From contig DATGHL010000047.1 of assembly GCA_035308025.1 (NCBI GenBank), positions 126,430-190,429 of the forward strand: DNA of 64,000 nt, given 5' to 3'. Of the stretch, positions 27,201 to 35,246 are shown piece by piece. Numbering within the stretch: the first letter of the stretch is position 1; each line of letters begins with the position of its first letter. The notes under the pieces were generated by a model. The model did not search any database, had not been told where the DNA came from, and was given only the letters and a program-made list of their open reading frames with translations. This stretch comes from Candidatus Binataceae bacterium (lineage in GTDB: Bacteria > Desulfobacterota > Binatia > Binatales > Binataceae). A program made the position numbers and the translations under genes.

Positions 27201-27508
27201 CCCGCCACCGTCGCGCGCCACTCCTCGGGATCGAGCTGCGCCGTCAGCGTGACCGAGCCCACCAGATCGCAGAACAGAATCGTCAGATGCCGCCTCTCCC
27301 CGCCGATCTCGGGCGTCTGAACAGGCGGGATCGCGGCGACGGCAGGGCCCGCTACCTCACTCAGCGCCGCGCCGCATTTGCCGCAGAAGTTCGAGGTCGG
27401 CGAGTTCTCGGTGCCGCATTTCGAACAGCGACGAATCAAGGAATTTCCGCAGCGGACGCAGAAATTGTTTTCGACCGGATTCTCCGAGCCGCACTTTGAG
27501 CAGTGCAT
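24248..27508 (-). CDS. Zinc ribbon - class III nucleotide cyclase - AAA ATPase - TPR protein
   Basis: 1086 residues. Two zinc ribbons open the protein (C3, C6, C17, C20 and C28, C31, C42, C45). The class III cyclase domain follows at about 72-250: ILFCDLVGS carries the first metal Asp (D81) and YVGDGIMAFF the second (D125). A STAND-type ATPase has Walker A GEPGIGKS at 297-304. The C-terminal half (about 600-1086) consists of TPR-like helices. This architecture is common in soil bacteria and combines cAMP production or signalling with ATP-dependent sensing. The ATG at 27508 has GGGAGC upstream. No target gene is obvious; it lies alone between a kinase gene and aconitase. Confidence 0.9.
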   Translation of the reverse strand: MHCSKCGSENPVENNFCVRCGNSLIRRCSKCGTENSPTSNFCGKCGAALSEVAGPAVAAIPPVQTPEIGGERRHLTILFCDLVGSVTLTAQLDPEEWRATVAGYQRAAAEAITRFGGEVVRYVGDGIMAFFGYPVAHDNDAERAARAGLAILEAIAQLNEQPAHVKLAVRIGIDSGRVVVGAGTGNAVDAFGDTANIAARVQAAAEPDTVVVTGETHRLISGLFVVEDRGAQTLKGIERPVQLYRVVRPSGMQGRFKAAAAAGGLTPFVGRDDELRTLLSRWARAAEGEGQVVTIIGEPGIGKSRLVQEFRERIAADRHTWLEGSTAAFFQNTPFYATAEMLRDSFHWRSNQNNERRLAALEASLKATGVEIEGAVPLIASLLELPFGDKYPPLSMPPDQQRKRLLATLVAWTMGAAKAQPLVIATEDLHWADPSTLEVTQLLVEQGATAPLMLIYTARPEFRAPWSMRAHHTQLTLNRLGARDIRTIVAQVAASKALSAETVAAVVERTGGVPLFVEELTRALLESGGGDAIRQIPATLHDSLMARLDRLGPAKEVAQVGAVLGREFSYELLHAVHRVPEPELQAALGELAEAELLYVQGLAPNANYRFKHALIRDAAYEALLKSRRKELHLSVARTIDEQFPVIKESHPEVLARHWTEAGETDPAIAAWKKAGERAVERRAYREAEQHYREALALLNTLPESGERDSRELTLQLALGNVMVGTRGWTAADTGEAYARARILAERSDGTESLQVFTGLWSSANLRGELRSALALADQMFAIARNIENPAALAAARSAQGYSHYLLGDLVGARQYLFEAIEYRRSGSQSGTNSPRPGGDPLLFAGQNEWQLGYADHALGHMERALLQTRTANNPFALGFTLWFVASLHSLRGEFKRAREANDESLRFGAASGFPLLKTLGKVLDAWVRAQMGETSGTVDQIREGLAELDAMKFYATRAKYLGYLCEAQALAGVIDDALLTAEQALQVNPDELIYRSETLRLRGELRLRRGDAEKAVSDFRAAIAQAQTTSAKAWELRATMSLGRLLKSQGRRSEARAMLAEIYNWFTEGFDTLDLKEAKALLDTLQ

Positions 27509-27606
27509 CGGGAGTCTGCTCCCTTTGATGTCACATCATTTGGAGGTCCACATCGTGCAAATATCAGCAACCCCCGACAAGCAATAGGAGATATAATGCA
27601 ACGGCT

Positions 27607-30390
27607 TTAAGCGCGCAGCATTTCGCGCAACACGTAGGGCAGCACGCCGCCGTGCCTGAGATACTCGACATCCTCGGGGGTGTCGATCCGCGCCAGCACC
27701 TCGAACTCCTTGACCGCGCCATTCTCCTCGGCGTGCACCTTGAGCATCTGGCGCGGCTTGAGCCCGGCCGCCATCCCGCTGATCGAATAAACTTCGCGCC
27801 CCGTGAGCCCCAAGCTCGCACGGCTCTCCCCCTCCTTGAACTGCAGCGCGAGCACCCCCATCCCGACCAGGTTGCTGCGATGGATGCGCTCGAAGCTCTC
27901 CGCGATCACCGCGCGGACCCCGAGCAACTGCGTACCTTTGGCCGCCCAGTCGCGCGAGGAGCCGGAACCGTACTCCTTGCCCGCAATCACCAGCAGCGGC
28001 ACCCGCTCGCGTTGATAACGCTCGGAGGCTTCGAAGATCGTCGTGCGCGCGCCGTCGGGCAGCGAAACCGTGACGCCGCCTTCGACGCCCGGCACCAGCA
28101 GGTTCTTGAGCCGGATATTGGCGAAGGTCCCGCGCACCATCACTTCGTGATTGCCGCGCCGCGCGCCGTAGGAATTGAAGTCCTTCGGCGCAACCCCAAG
28201 CCCGATCAGATACTTGCCCGCCGGGCCGTCGGCCGCGATCGATCCGGCCGGTGAAATGTGATCGGTCGTGACGCTGTCGCCGAGCATCGCGAGCACGCGC
28301 GCGCCCGTGATATCGCCGAACGGCGGCGGCGTCAGCGCCATCCCGTCGAAGAACGGCGGCGCTTTCACGTAAGTTGATTTATCGTCCCAGCGAAAGAGCT
28401 CGCCCTCGGGAATCTTCAGACTCTGCCAATGGCTGTCGCCATCGAAAACCCGGCCATATTCTTCGCGGAACATGGCGGGATCAATCGCGCTCGCGGCGGC
28501 GGCGTCAACCTCCGCCGCCGTCGGCCAAATCTCCCGCAGGTAGACCGGCGCGCCGCTGCCGTCGCGCCCCAGCGGCTCGATATTCGGATCGAAGTCGATC
28601 GTGCCGGCGATCGCATAGGCGACGACCAGTGGCGGCGACGCGAGGTAGTTGAAGCGCACGACCGGATTGATCCGTCCCTCGAAGTTGCGATTACCGCTCA
28701 GAATTGCCGCCGCCACCAGATTACCCTGCTTGACCGCGGCGACGATCGGCTCCGCGACCGGCCCACTGTTGCCGATGCAGGTCGTGCAGCCATAACCGAC
28801 AACATTGAAATGGAGTTGTTCGAGATAGCTCAATAATCCGGCGCGGCGCAAGTAAGCCGTGACGACTTTCGAGCCGGGCGCGAGGCTGGTCTTGACCCAC
28901 GGCTTGACGGTCAGGCCGCGCGCGACGGCCTTTTTCGCCAGCAGACCCGCCGCGATCATCACCGACGGATTCGAGGTGTTGGTGCAACTGGTTATCGCTG
29001 CAATCACCAGCGCACCGTGACCCAGCGGAAATTTTTCCGCACCCATCTCAACCGTCACGCGATGGCCGAGCGCGCCCAGCTCCGCCAGCGCATCCCGCTC
29101 GTGCGGCGCCATCGTGGGACTGCCGCCCTCGTTCAGCCAGCGCTCAACGACTTTCGGGTCGAGACCACTGCCGTGATCGCCGAGCTCCTTCACCAGTTCC
29201 TGCCGAAAGCCGCTCCTGGCCGCGCTGACCGGCACGCGATCCTGCGGGCGGCGCGGTCCGGCGAGGCTGGGCTCGACCGCGCCGAGATCGAGTTCGAGCG
29301 TATCGGTGAAGACCGGCTCGGGCGACGCCGCGGTGCGGAAGAGTCCCTGATGCTTGCAGTAGGCCTCGATCAGCTTAACGTGATCTTCCTCGCGGCCCGA
29401 GGTTCGCAGATAAGCCAACGTCTGATCGTCCACCGGAAAAAAACCGATCGTCGCGCCGTACTCCGGCGACATGTTGGCCAGCGTGGCGCGATCGGCCACG
29501 CTGAGACTCGCGATCCCAGGGCCAAAATACTCGACGAACTTGTTGACGACGCCCTTCTTGCGCAGCATCTGCGTCGCCGTCAAGACCAGATCCGTTGCGG
29601 TCGCGCCCGCCCGCAGACTGCCGGTAAGGCGGAATCCGATGACCTCAGGAATCAGCATCGGGGTCGAGCGCCCGAGCATCGCCGCCTCCGCCTCGATGCC
29701 GCCGACACCCCATCCCACGACGCCGAGCCCGTTGACCATCGTGGTATGCGAGTCCGTGCCGAAGACCGTGTCGGGGTAGACCTCGCCGCTCTGCGAGGTA
29801 AAGACCACCGGTGCGAGATATTCGAGATTCACCTGATGAACAATGCCGGTGTCGGGCGGCACGACGCGAAAATTGTCGAAAGCGCGCTGGCCCCAGCGCA
29901 GAAACTGATAGCGCTCCTGGTTGCGCTCGAATTCGAGCCCGGCATTGGTCGCGAACGACGACGCCGCGCCGTATGAGTCGACCTGCACCGAATGATCGAT
30001 CACGAGATCGGCGGGTTGAAGGGGATTGATGCGCTTCGGGTCGCCGCCAAGCTTGCGGATCGCGTCGCGCATCACGGCGAGGTCGGCCACCACTGGCACG
30101 CCGGTGAAATCCTGCAGCAGTACGCGCGCCGGCATGAAGGAGAACTCCTGCTCGCCGCGGCCGCGAGTCTCAGCCCAGCGCGCGAGCGCCTCGACATGAG
30201 CCGCCGTCACGATCGCTCCATCCTCGCGCCGCAGAACATTTTCGATCATCACCTTGATCGAAAACGGCAGACGGCTGAGATCAAAGCCGCGCTTGGTCAG
30301 GGCATCAAGTGAGTAAACCGTGTAATCGTTGCCGCCAACCGACAGGGTGGTGCGCGCGCCAAAACTGTTTTTGTTGTTCATTGCGTTCAT
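27607..30390 (-). CDS. acnA: Aconitate hydratase A
   Basis: 927 residues, TCA cycle enzyme isomerising citrate and isocitrate through cis-aconitate with a [4Fe-4S] cluster. The cluster cysteines are in AAITSCTNTSNPSVM and GYGCTTCIGNSGP. Substrate-binding blocks FGTDSHTTMVNGLGVVGWGVGG and YGSGSSRDWAAKG are intact, and domain 4 ends KVHAEENG...YLRHGGVLPYVLR. The frame is open a further 89 codons upstream, but that part is not aconitase-like. ATG 30390 was chosen because it gives the usual N-terminus; ATG 30381, nine bases later, has slightly better purine spacing. The divergent DUF4337 gene starts 173 bases away. Confidence 0.95.
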   Translation of the reverse strand: MNAMNNKNSFGARTTLSVGGNDYTVYSLDALTKRGFDLSRLPFSIKVMIENVLRREDGAIVTAAHVEALARWAETRGRGEQEFSFMPARVLLQDFTGVPVVADLAVMRDAIRKLGGDPKRINPLQPADLVIDHSVQVDSYGAASSFATNAGLEFERNQERYQFLRWGQRAFDNFRVVPPDTGIVHQVNLEYLAPVVFTSQSGEVYPDTVFGTDSHTTMVNGLGVVGWGVGGIEAEAAMLGRSTPMLIPEVIGFRLTGSLRAGATATDLVLTATQMLRKKGVVNKFVEYFGPGIASLSVADRATLANMSPEYGATIGFFPVDDQTLAYLRTSGREEDHVKLIEAYCKHQGLFRTAASPEPVFTDTLELDLGAVEPSLAGPRRPQDRVPVSAARSGFRQELVKELGDHGSGLDPKVVERWLNEGGSPTMAPHERDALAELGALGHRVTVEMGAEKFPLGHGALVIAAITSCTNTSNPSVMIAAGLLAKKAVARGLTVKPWVKTSLAPGSKVVTAYLRRAGLLSYLEQLHFNVVGYGCTTCIGNSGPVAEPIVAAVKQGNLVAAAILSGNRNFEGRINPVVRFNYLASPPLVVAYAIAGTIDFDPNIEPLGRDGSGAPVYLREIWPTAAEVDAAAASAIDPAMFREEYGRVFDGDSHWQSLKIPEGELFRWDDKSTYVKAPPFFDGMALTPPPFGDITGARVLAMLGDSVTTDHISPAGSIAADGPAGKYLIGLGVAPKDFNSYGARRGNHEVMVRGTFANIRLKNLLVPGVEGGVTVSLPDGARTTIFEASERYQRERVPLLVIAGKEYGSGSSRDWAAKGTQLLGVRAVIAESFERIHRSNLVGMGVLALQFKEGESRASLGLTGREVYSISGMAAGLKPRQMLKVHAEENGAVKEFEVLARIDTPEDVEYLRHGGVLPYVLREMLRA

Positions 30391-30562
30391 CCCGCCGCCA
30401 TTCGTTTGCGAAGATTGATCCCTGACGAGCCGTTGGCGTTTGCGACACTGCAAACCGCGCTGACGACTCTCCGCCCTCACGATAGCCGCGCGCGCAGACG
30501 CTTTCCATCGCACTCGAATCGGGCGATTCTGTGAATAGAATCGATCAGCAGGGGAAATAGCG

Positions 30563-31132
30563 GTGCCAGAGGAACCGGAAGTCGAAAACGCCGAACTGGA
30601 AGAACGGCGCGAGGAGGCCGAGGGCCGCAGTCTGCTGCGGGCGATCGCGCTCAGCACGGCGTTGCTAGCCGCGCTGGCGGCGGTCGCTGCGCTCTATGCG
30701 GGCGGGACCGTTAACGAGGCGCTGGTGCTGAAGACCGAAGCCACTCAACTGGAATCCGAGGCCTCCGACCAGTGGGCAGCCTATCAAGCAAAAGGGATCA
30801 AGGGCACGATTCAGTCGGCGATCGAGGCAACGTGGCTCGCCGCCGGCAAGCAGCCGCCACCCGACCTCGCCGAGGAACGCGACCGCTACGCGCGGGAACA
30901 GGCTGAACTCGCGCGGTTTGCGCATGAGAAAGAGGCGGCGCGCGACACCAGATCCGCGCAGGCCGAGCATCTACTACATCAACATCACCGCTTCGCCGAC
31001 AGTGTCGCGCTGTTCCAGGTCGCGATCGCGCTCGGCGCAGTGGCGGCCTTGACGCGGATCAGCTTGGTCTGGGTCTGCTCGCTGCTGGTCGGACTTGGCA
31101 GCGCCGCTCTATTCTTTCTGACTATCTTTTAG
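30563..31132 (+). CDS. DUF4337 family membrane protein
   Basis: 189 residues from GTG 30563, which has AGGGGA 7 bases upstream. An acidic N-terminus is followed by a membrane segment (about 25-45), a charged Glu/Gln-rich helical stretch with TEATQLESEASDQWAAYQA and a long coiled-coil-like part, then two closing membrane segments (about 145-189). This layout is that of DUF4337, a family of unknown function. It is divergent from acnA and convergent with the small membrane-protein gene at 31150, with only 17 bases between stops. Confidence 0.8.
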   Translation: MPEEPEVENAELEERREEAEGRSLLRAIALSTALLAALAAVAALYAGGTVNEALVLKTEATQLESEASDQWAAYQAKGIKGTIQSAIEATWLAAGKQPPPDLAEERDRYAREQAELARFAHEKEAARDTRSAQAEHLLHQHHRFADSVALFQVAIALGAVAALTRISLVWVCSLLVGLGSAALFFLTIF

Positions 31133-31149
31133 TGATTCGCGAGCCGGCG

Positions 31150-31566
31150 CTAACTCGCGGTTGGCGCGAAGGAGAAGCCGTCGTACGCGATGATCATGGC
31201 CGCGACCATCAGGTCGAAGGCGGACGAAAAAACCGTCAGCCAATAAGGCCCGACGCCTGCGCCCAAGCCCAAATGATGGAGTGTGATGTTCCAGAAAGGA
31301 TGCGTAGCCCAGCCAATGACGAGCCACCAGCCCGAACCGCGCATCCCGAGAAAGGCGATCACTACATATACCGCGATGCCGAGCGTTTCGCAGGCGAGCC
31401 ATGGCAGCGGGCGGCCGTAATAGATTCCGAACGGCAGGTAGACCAAAGAAGCAGTAATCAGGGCATAGCCGAGGACAGCCTTAGTGCCCCATCTGAAAGT
31501 ATATGCAGCGCGCGCGAAGATAACCCCCGCCACTCCACCGACAGCCAACCACACGGCAACCCACAT
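31150..31566 (-). CDS. Small integral membrane protein (DUF6010-like)
   Basis: 138 residues with four hydrophobic segments. The blocks YLPFGIYYGRPLPWLACETLG and WLVIGWATHPFWN resemble the DUF6010-type membrane proteins of unknown function, from memory. His in HPFWNITLHHLG could bind a metal or heme, but nothing proves it. The ATG at 31566 has GGTGG about 9 bases upstream. It is preceded on the same strand by lptB, 49 bases away, so it might be read with it. The hydrophobic profile and the clean start support a real gene. Confidence 0.65.
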   Translation of the reverse strand: MWVAVWLAVGGVAGVIFARAAYTFRWGTKAVLGYALITASLVYLPFGIYYGRPLPWLACETLGIAVYVVIAFLGMRGSGWWLVIGWATHPFWNITLHHLGLGAGVGPYWLTVFSSAFDLMVAAMIIAYDGFSFAPTAS

Positions 31567-31614
31567 AGGCGAATTCCACCTGATGTAGATTCAGATCACC
31601 TTCTCAGGCTAAAA

Positions 31615-32400
31615 TTAGCGCAATCGAAAGCGTTCGCCAAGGAAGACTTCGCGCACCCGGTCGTTATCGACAATCTCCCGCGGTCCGCCCTGCACGAGAA
31701 TCTTGCCCGCGTGGATGACGTAGGCGCGGTCGATGATCGATAGCGTCTCCTGCACGTTGTGATCGGACATCAGGATGCCGATGCCGCGGTTCTTCAGATA
31801 GGTGATGATGCGCTGGATTTCCATCACCGTAATCGGATCGATGCCCGCGAAGGGTTCGTCGAGGCAGAGGAACATCGGATCGAGCACGAGCGCGCGCGTA
31901 ATCTCGACCTTGCGCCGCTCGCCGCCGGAGAGCACTCCGGCTGAGGACTTGGCGAGCCGCGCGATATCGAGCTCCTCGAGCATCGATTGCAGCCGCGCCT
32001 GCCGCTCCTCCTCGGTCAACGGCAGGGTCTCGAGCACTGCCAGCAGATTCTGCTCCACTGTCAGCTTGCGGAAGACCGACGGCTCTTGCGGCAGGTAGCT
32101 GATACCGCGGCGGGCGCGCTGATAGAGCGGGAGGCCGGTGATGTCGTCGCCGCCAAGGGTGATACGCCCGTCGTCGGGCTTGAGTAGCCCGACCAGCATG
32201 TAAAAGGTCGTGGTTTTGCCGGCGCCGTTAGGCCCGAGCAGCCCGACGATCTCGCCCGGCCCGACGCGCACGTCAACATTGTCGACGACGGCGCGGCCGC
32301 CATAACGTTTCGTCAGGGCGCGGCCTTCGAGGGAAGGCTTCGCAGGCGCCGAGCCGATTTGCGTGGGCGGCTCAAATGGAGTTTGCAGGGTCGTCGCCAT
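31615..32400 (-). CDS. lptB: LPS export ABC transporter ATP-binding protein
   Basis: 261 residues. Walker A is GPNGAGKTT at about residues 56-64, the Q-loop block SYLPQEPSVFRKLTVEQN is characteristic of LptB, the signature is VLSGGERRKVEITRAL, Walker B FLCLDEPFAGIDP, and the switch His in SDHNVQET. LptB powers extraction of lipopolysaccharide from the inner membrane with LptF and LptG, so the organism probably makes LPS. The first 20 residues are an unusual Pro-rich extension before the family start. ATG 32400 was chosen over an in-frame TTG three codons upstream. No lptA, lptC or rpoN gene is beside it, unlike the usual operon. Confidence 0.92.
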   Translation of the reverse strand: MATTLQTPFEPPTQIGSAPAKPSLEGRALTKRYGGRAVVDNVDVRVGPGEIVGLLGPNGAGKTTTFYMLVGLLKPDDGRITLGGDDITGLPLYQRARRGISYLPQEPSVFRKLTVEQNLLAVLETLPLTEEERQARLQSMLEELDIARLAKSSAGVLSGGERRKVEITRALVLDPMFLCLDEPFAGIDPITVMEIQRIITYLKNRGIGILMSDHNVQETLSIIDRAYVIHAGKILVQGGPREIVDNDRVREVFLGERFRLR

Positions 32401-32551
32401 CTCAACCAAAAATTAATGCTGCCTTAAACTTTTATCCGCTTGGACGGTTAAGGGGAATCTGTTACCGCGTCAGAGCTCTGATACGCACGCGGCGGGGTTT
32501 TGGATGCGGCTTGCAGCGAGGCTGCTCGTGGCTGTGCTAAGCTCATCGGCG

Positions 32552-32962
32552 ATGGTTTCGAGCGTGCGGAAAATCTACCTCTGCGGTCCGATCATGGACG
32601 CCGCGACGGCCGCGGCGAAGGACTGGCGCACCCGCGCCAAGGAGCGGCTGGCAGGCCGTTTCATCCTGCTTGATCCGCTGCGCCGCAACTTCCGTGACCG
32701 CGAAATCGACTCAGCCAACGAAATCGTCGAATTCGATCTACAAGACGTTCGCGAAGCCGATTTGTTGCTGGTCAACTATTGCAAGGCCTCGCTCGGCACC
32801 GCGATGGAGGTGTTTTACGCCAGCCACGACCTCGGCAAGTTCGTCATCGCCTTCAGCCCGTTGAGCTATGCGGATTGTTCGCCGTGGATGGTGCGCTTCT
32901 GCACCAAGATTTTGCCCGACCTCGACGACGCTCTGGCCTATATCGAACGCCACTTTAACTAA
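32552..32962 (+). CDS. Nucleoside 2-deoxyribosyltransferase-like protein
   Basis: About 136 residues. VRKIYLCGPIMDAATAAAKDWR at the N-terminus and FDLQDVREADLLLVNYCKASLGTAMEVFYA in the middle match the nucleoside 2-deoxyribosyltransferase fold; the Glu in GTAMEVFYA is at the position of the nucleophile and Asp in DLQDV fits the substrate site. These enzymes cleave or transfer deoxyribose from nucleosides, acting in salvage or in removal of modified nucleotides. ATG 32552 is chosen because it starts just before the first strand; an upstream ATG at 32504 adds 16 residues with poor match. It stands upstream of the 149-residue unknown gene with a 41-base gap. Confidence 0.75.
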   Translation: MVSSVRKIYLCGPIMDAATAAAKDWRTRAKERLAGRFILLDPLRRNFRDREIDSANEIVEFDLQDVREADLLLVNYCKASLGTAMEVFYASHDLGKFVIAFSPLSYADCSPWMVRFCTKILPDLDDALAYIERHFN

Positions 32963-33003
32963 GCCGCGGTGCGCCGGCTCAACCCAGCCGGCAGGAGGAC
33001 GCA

Positions 33004-33453
33004 ATGAAACTCGACGAGCTGCAGCGCGACATCCTGCTGCCGCAAATCGACGCGTTTCTCGCCGCCGCCCCTGACGCTGCGGCGCGCGCGCAATACGCGA
33101 CCCTGCGCGCAGCAATCGCCGCGTTGGAGGTGCCGGAGGCGCTGAGCGAGCGGCTCGGCGCGATCGCGGAGGTGCTGCTCAGCTCAGGCCGTGTGCGCGA
33201 TACGCACGGCCCCGGCGCCAATCTGGCGCTGTGGGCGCTGTTTCAGGCGACGCCGCGCGGCCGCGGAATCCTCGCCTCGGTTGCCGGCGTCAATGCGGCG
33301 CTCAAGCGGCTCGAGGGCCAGACCCTCGAATTCGTCAGCGCCGTGGCGCGCGCGCCCGGCGTTTACTCACTCACGCTCAAGAATGCCGAAATGCAATTGA
33401 TCCTGCGCTTCGAGCCCAGCGGAGTCCGCATCGAGAGCGCCGAGGTAGGCTAG
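33004..33453 (+). CDS. Conserved-looking protein of unknown function
   Basis: 149 residues with a strong GGAGG ribosome site 6 bases before the ATG. The N-terminal 65 residues are predicted helical and Ala/Leu rich; a middle GPGANLALWALFQATPRGRGI block and a C-terminal beta-like part (YSLTLKNAEMQLILRFEPSGVRIE) follow. No signal peptide, membrane segment or known motif is seen. It is the last gene before the IS1595 insertion, which landed 42 bases past its stop codon and left the gene intact. Function cannot be stated. Confidence 0.6.
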   Translation: MKLDELQRDILLPQIDAFLAAAPDAAARAQYATLRAAIAALEVPEALSERLGAIAEVLLSSGRVRDTHGPGANLALWALFQATPRGRGILASVAGVNAALKRLEGQTLEFVSAVARAPGVYSLTLKNAEMQLILRFEPSGVRIESAEVG

Positions 33454-33460
33454 GCACACG

Positions 33461-33495
33461 CCCGCTCGGGTGCACACCGCAGACGGTGCTCGACC
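33461..33495 (+). repeat. Dispersed intergenic repeat, copy C (left of IS)
   Basis: CCCGCTCGGGTGCACACCGC followed by AGACGGTGCTCGACC aligns with 36279-36313 on the right of the insertion in the same orientation, about 29 of 35 bases identical. The IS therefore inserted between two neighbouring copies. Confidence 0.6.
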
Positions 33496-33503
33496 GATTT
33501 TAG
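33496..33503 (+). repeat. Target site duplication, left
   Basis: GATTTTAG, repeated exactly at 36246-36253 next to the other end of the element. Eight bases is the normal duplication length of the IS1595 family. Confidence 0.9.
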
Positions 33504-33669
33504 GGCAACGATATACTAGGCTCAGTAGCTCAAAAGCGATACACTGGGTCCGACGTGACAGGCCGGATGGATCGCGTGACGCGAAGGCGCGAGGTGGCGT
33601 ATGTTAAGGCCACTTCGGGAGAAGCGTCACTATAAAGACCATTCCCGAAAGCGAAGGGAAGCGCGGTCA

Positions 33670-34545
33670 ATGACAGTTTGCGTTGCAGCTATGGCAGCAG
33701 AGAGACAGGCGATTGTTCTAATTGCCGATAAGATGATCACTCTAGGCGACATCGTTTCCGATACGAGCATCTGTAAGATGTCTCGGCTGGCAAATACATC
33801 ATGGATAGTTATGGTCGCAGGGACTATATCAATCGCCGATGAGATCATAATGCGCGTAGCGTATGAGCTAGAGAAGAATCCTCGCGACGCAGACCAAGAA
33901 TACTCGATGATGAAGGTTGTGAGCCGAGTCTATACTGAGGTTTACCAAGAGCATCTTGAAGCGACGGTCTTAACACCAAAGCTCCTGACGAAGAAGTTGG
34001 CTTTTGAGCGCGAATCGACCCTGCATCCATTGCATCAAAAATTAGCCGACGAGATCGACGAAGACCGAAAGCAATTCCGTTGGAGTTGTGAACTTTTGGT
34101 ATGCGGGTTCGACTCCAAGAGAGACCCAACTATCTTTCAGGTATTCCAACCCGGACACGCATCCAGCGAAAGTCGGCAAGGATACGCAGCGATAGGGATC
34201 GGCGCTGATGCGGCAACGGGTCGTTTAATGTGGCACGAAAGCGATTGTGAGCATCCACTGGACAGAGTGTTGTGGGAAACGTTCGATGCGAAGGTTCAAG
34301 CAGAAATTATGAGAGGCGTCGGCTATAATTGGGATGGCTTTATCATGTTGCAGTCAGACCCCATGAAAGCCGTGCCTGTTCCTGATGACCTGCAAGAAAT
34401 CATGGATAACGCCATCTCAGAAATTATAAGTTCGCCGTTCGATCCAGAGCCGACATCGCCGGATCGGGTGCCGCCGCCTGATTGGAAAGAGCAGATTACA
34501 CGATTCGCCGATTCCCTGATTCCGAGCGAGCTCACTTTCTGCTAA
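33670..34545 (+). CDS. Proteasome-like Ntn hydrolase, IS passenger
   Basis: 291 residues. The start at ATG 33670 has AGGGAAG 8 bases upstream and gives the N-terminus MTVCVAAM, so removal of Met would expose Thr2 as an N-terminal nucleophile. The following pattern fits proteasome beta/HslV folds: VLIADKMITLGD (Asp20 as the D17 equivalent), CKMSRL (Lys36 as K33), MVAGTISIADE (the AGxxxDA loop), then SCELLVCGFDSKRDPTIFQV and a GYAAIGIGADAATG block. A middle insertion of about 60 residues (90-150) is extra. No proteasome ATPase or ubiquitin-like gene is near. A stand-alone peptidase or self-processing defence protein is possible (inference). Its 3' end overlaps the convergent zinc-ribbon gene by 14 bases. 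Confidence 0.7.
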   Translation: MTVCVAAMAAERQAIVLIADKMITLGDIVSDTSICKMSRLANTSWIVMVAGTISIADEIIMRVAYELEKNPRDADQEYSMMKVVSRVYTEVYQEHLEATVLTPKLLTKKLAFERESTLHPLHQKLADEIDEDRKQFRWSCELLVCGFDSKRDPTIFQVFQPGHASSESRQGYAAIGIGADAATGRLMWHESDCEHPLDRVLWETFDAKVQAEIMRGVGYNWDGFIMLQSDPMKAVPVPDDLQEIMDNAISEIISSPFDPEPTSPDRVPPPDWKEQITRFADSLIPSELTFC

Positions 34546-34855
34546 CAACCGCCTTACCACTTGCAACCCACCATAATTCTGTGAAGCCGCACTCCGTGCA
34601 GCGCATTGTCCGTCGCATCTCGCCCATCCCGGCAAACTCCGATTTGACTGCGACAAATGTAAGCTCTCTGCATTTCGGACAGGCTTCTCCAGGGCATCTT
34701 TCCAGTCGTTTTTCCAATTCCGAAACCCGCTGCTCTAAGTTGTCCGCGTGCGCAATTAATTGCTCGATCCGCTTGATGTGTTGCCAAGCCTGACGTAAGC
34801 GGGTTAAAATCTTCCCAGCGCTTTGCGCAGATTTTATGGTAATCGGATCAGCCAT
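34532..34855 (-). CDS. Coiled-coil plus zinc-ribbon protein, IS passenger
   Basis: 107 residues. The N-terminal half is helical and includes a coiled-coil stretch LEQRVSELEKRLER (about 40-53). The C-terminal half is a zinc ribbon: CPKC at about 59-62 and CTEC near 86-89, spaced by a beta-hairpin, followed by GFTELWWVASGK. Such ribbons bind nucleic acid or protein. The ATG at 34855 has AGGG 9 bases upstream. It runs against the Ntn-hydrolase gene (14-base overlap of the 3' ends) and its 5' end overlaps the start of the small plus-strand gene, so the module is extremely compact. Function unknown. Confidence 0.7.
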   Translation of the reverse strand: MADPITIKSAQSAGKILTRLRQAWQHIKRIEQLIAHADNLEQRVSELEKRLERCPGEACPKCRELTFVAVKSEFAGMGEMRRTMRCTECGFTELWWVASGKAVVSRK

Positions 34856-35063
34856 CGTCGAACCCTACCCGCACGCGATCAAAGCTGAGCACATCGCGAA
34901 CGGAGTTGTGAAATTCCCGGTTAACGTCCACTCGCTTCTAATTGAGCGTCAAGGTAGCGGATACACCCGGATCGTGGCAAAGCAAAACGATGTAGTACTG
35001 TCGTTCGTGCTGGACGATGACGATTGCCAGCATCTTGCGGCGATTCTCAGGGCTGACAAATGA
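34836..35063 (+). CDS. Small unknown protein, IS passenger
   Basis: Up to 75 residues; GTG 34908 would give a 51-residue form that avoids overlap with the divergent zinc-ribbon gene and starts KFPVNVHSLLIER. The C-terminal VVLSFVLDDDDCQHLAAIL looks like a strand and an acidic loop. No family recognised. Its TGA overlaps the ATG of the next small gene (ATGA), so the two are translationally coupled. The coupling is the best evidence that it is a real gene. Confidence 0.5.
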   Translation: MVIGSAIVEPYPHAIKAEHIANGVVKFPVNVHSLLIERQGSGYTRIVAKQNDVVLSFVLDDDDCQHLAAILRADK

Positions 35064-35212
35064 GCCTCAAGCCGAAAGAGTCAGAAAAGCCGTTCGATAA
35101 ATTTCAGCGCCTTATTCGCGGCCTCGCGGCGGTACCGAAAAAAGAAATCGAAGCTGAAGAGGCGAAGTGGCGCGCGGCTCGATTGCTGAAGAAGAAACCC
35201 GCGAAAGCCTGA
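35060..35212 (+). CDS. Small basic protein (50 residues), IS passenger
   Basis: A 50-residue frame starting at an ATG that overlaps the previous stop by four bases. It has FDKFQRLIRGLAAVPKKEIEAEEAKWRAARLLKKK as its core (given here in outline: a Phe-x2-Phe-x3-Ile-Arg helix, VPKKEI, then a Glu/Ala and Lys-rich helix). Short proteins with an F-x2-F ... VPKxEI pattern are widespread in bacteria, often near mobile or toxin-antitoxin genes, from memory; the role is not known. It ends 35 bases before the transposase stop on the other strand. Possible antitoxin-like or nucleic-acid-binding role is inference. Confidence 0.6.
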   Translation: MSLKPKESEKPFDKFQRLIRGLAAVPKKEIEAEEAKWRAARLLKKKPAKA

Positions 35213-35246
35213 CTGCTCCGCGTTTTCCCCGTCCCTGCCGTTTCTT

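Noticed and set aside
25886..27499. Long plus-strand frame opposite the cyclase-ATPase gene (over 500 codons)
   Set aside because: Rich in Arg, Gln and His as expected for a codon-biased antisense frame. The minus strand has recognisable domains throughout.
30391..30657. N-terminal extension of aconitase by 89 codons
   Set aside because: Arg/Ser-rich, not aconitase-like, and covers the divergent promoter and start of the DUF4337 gene.
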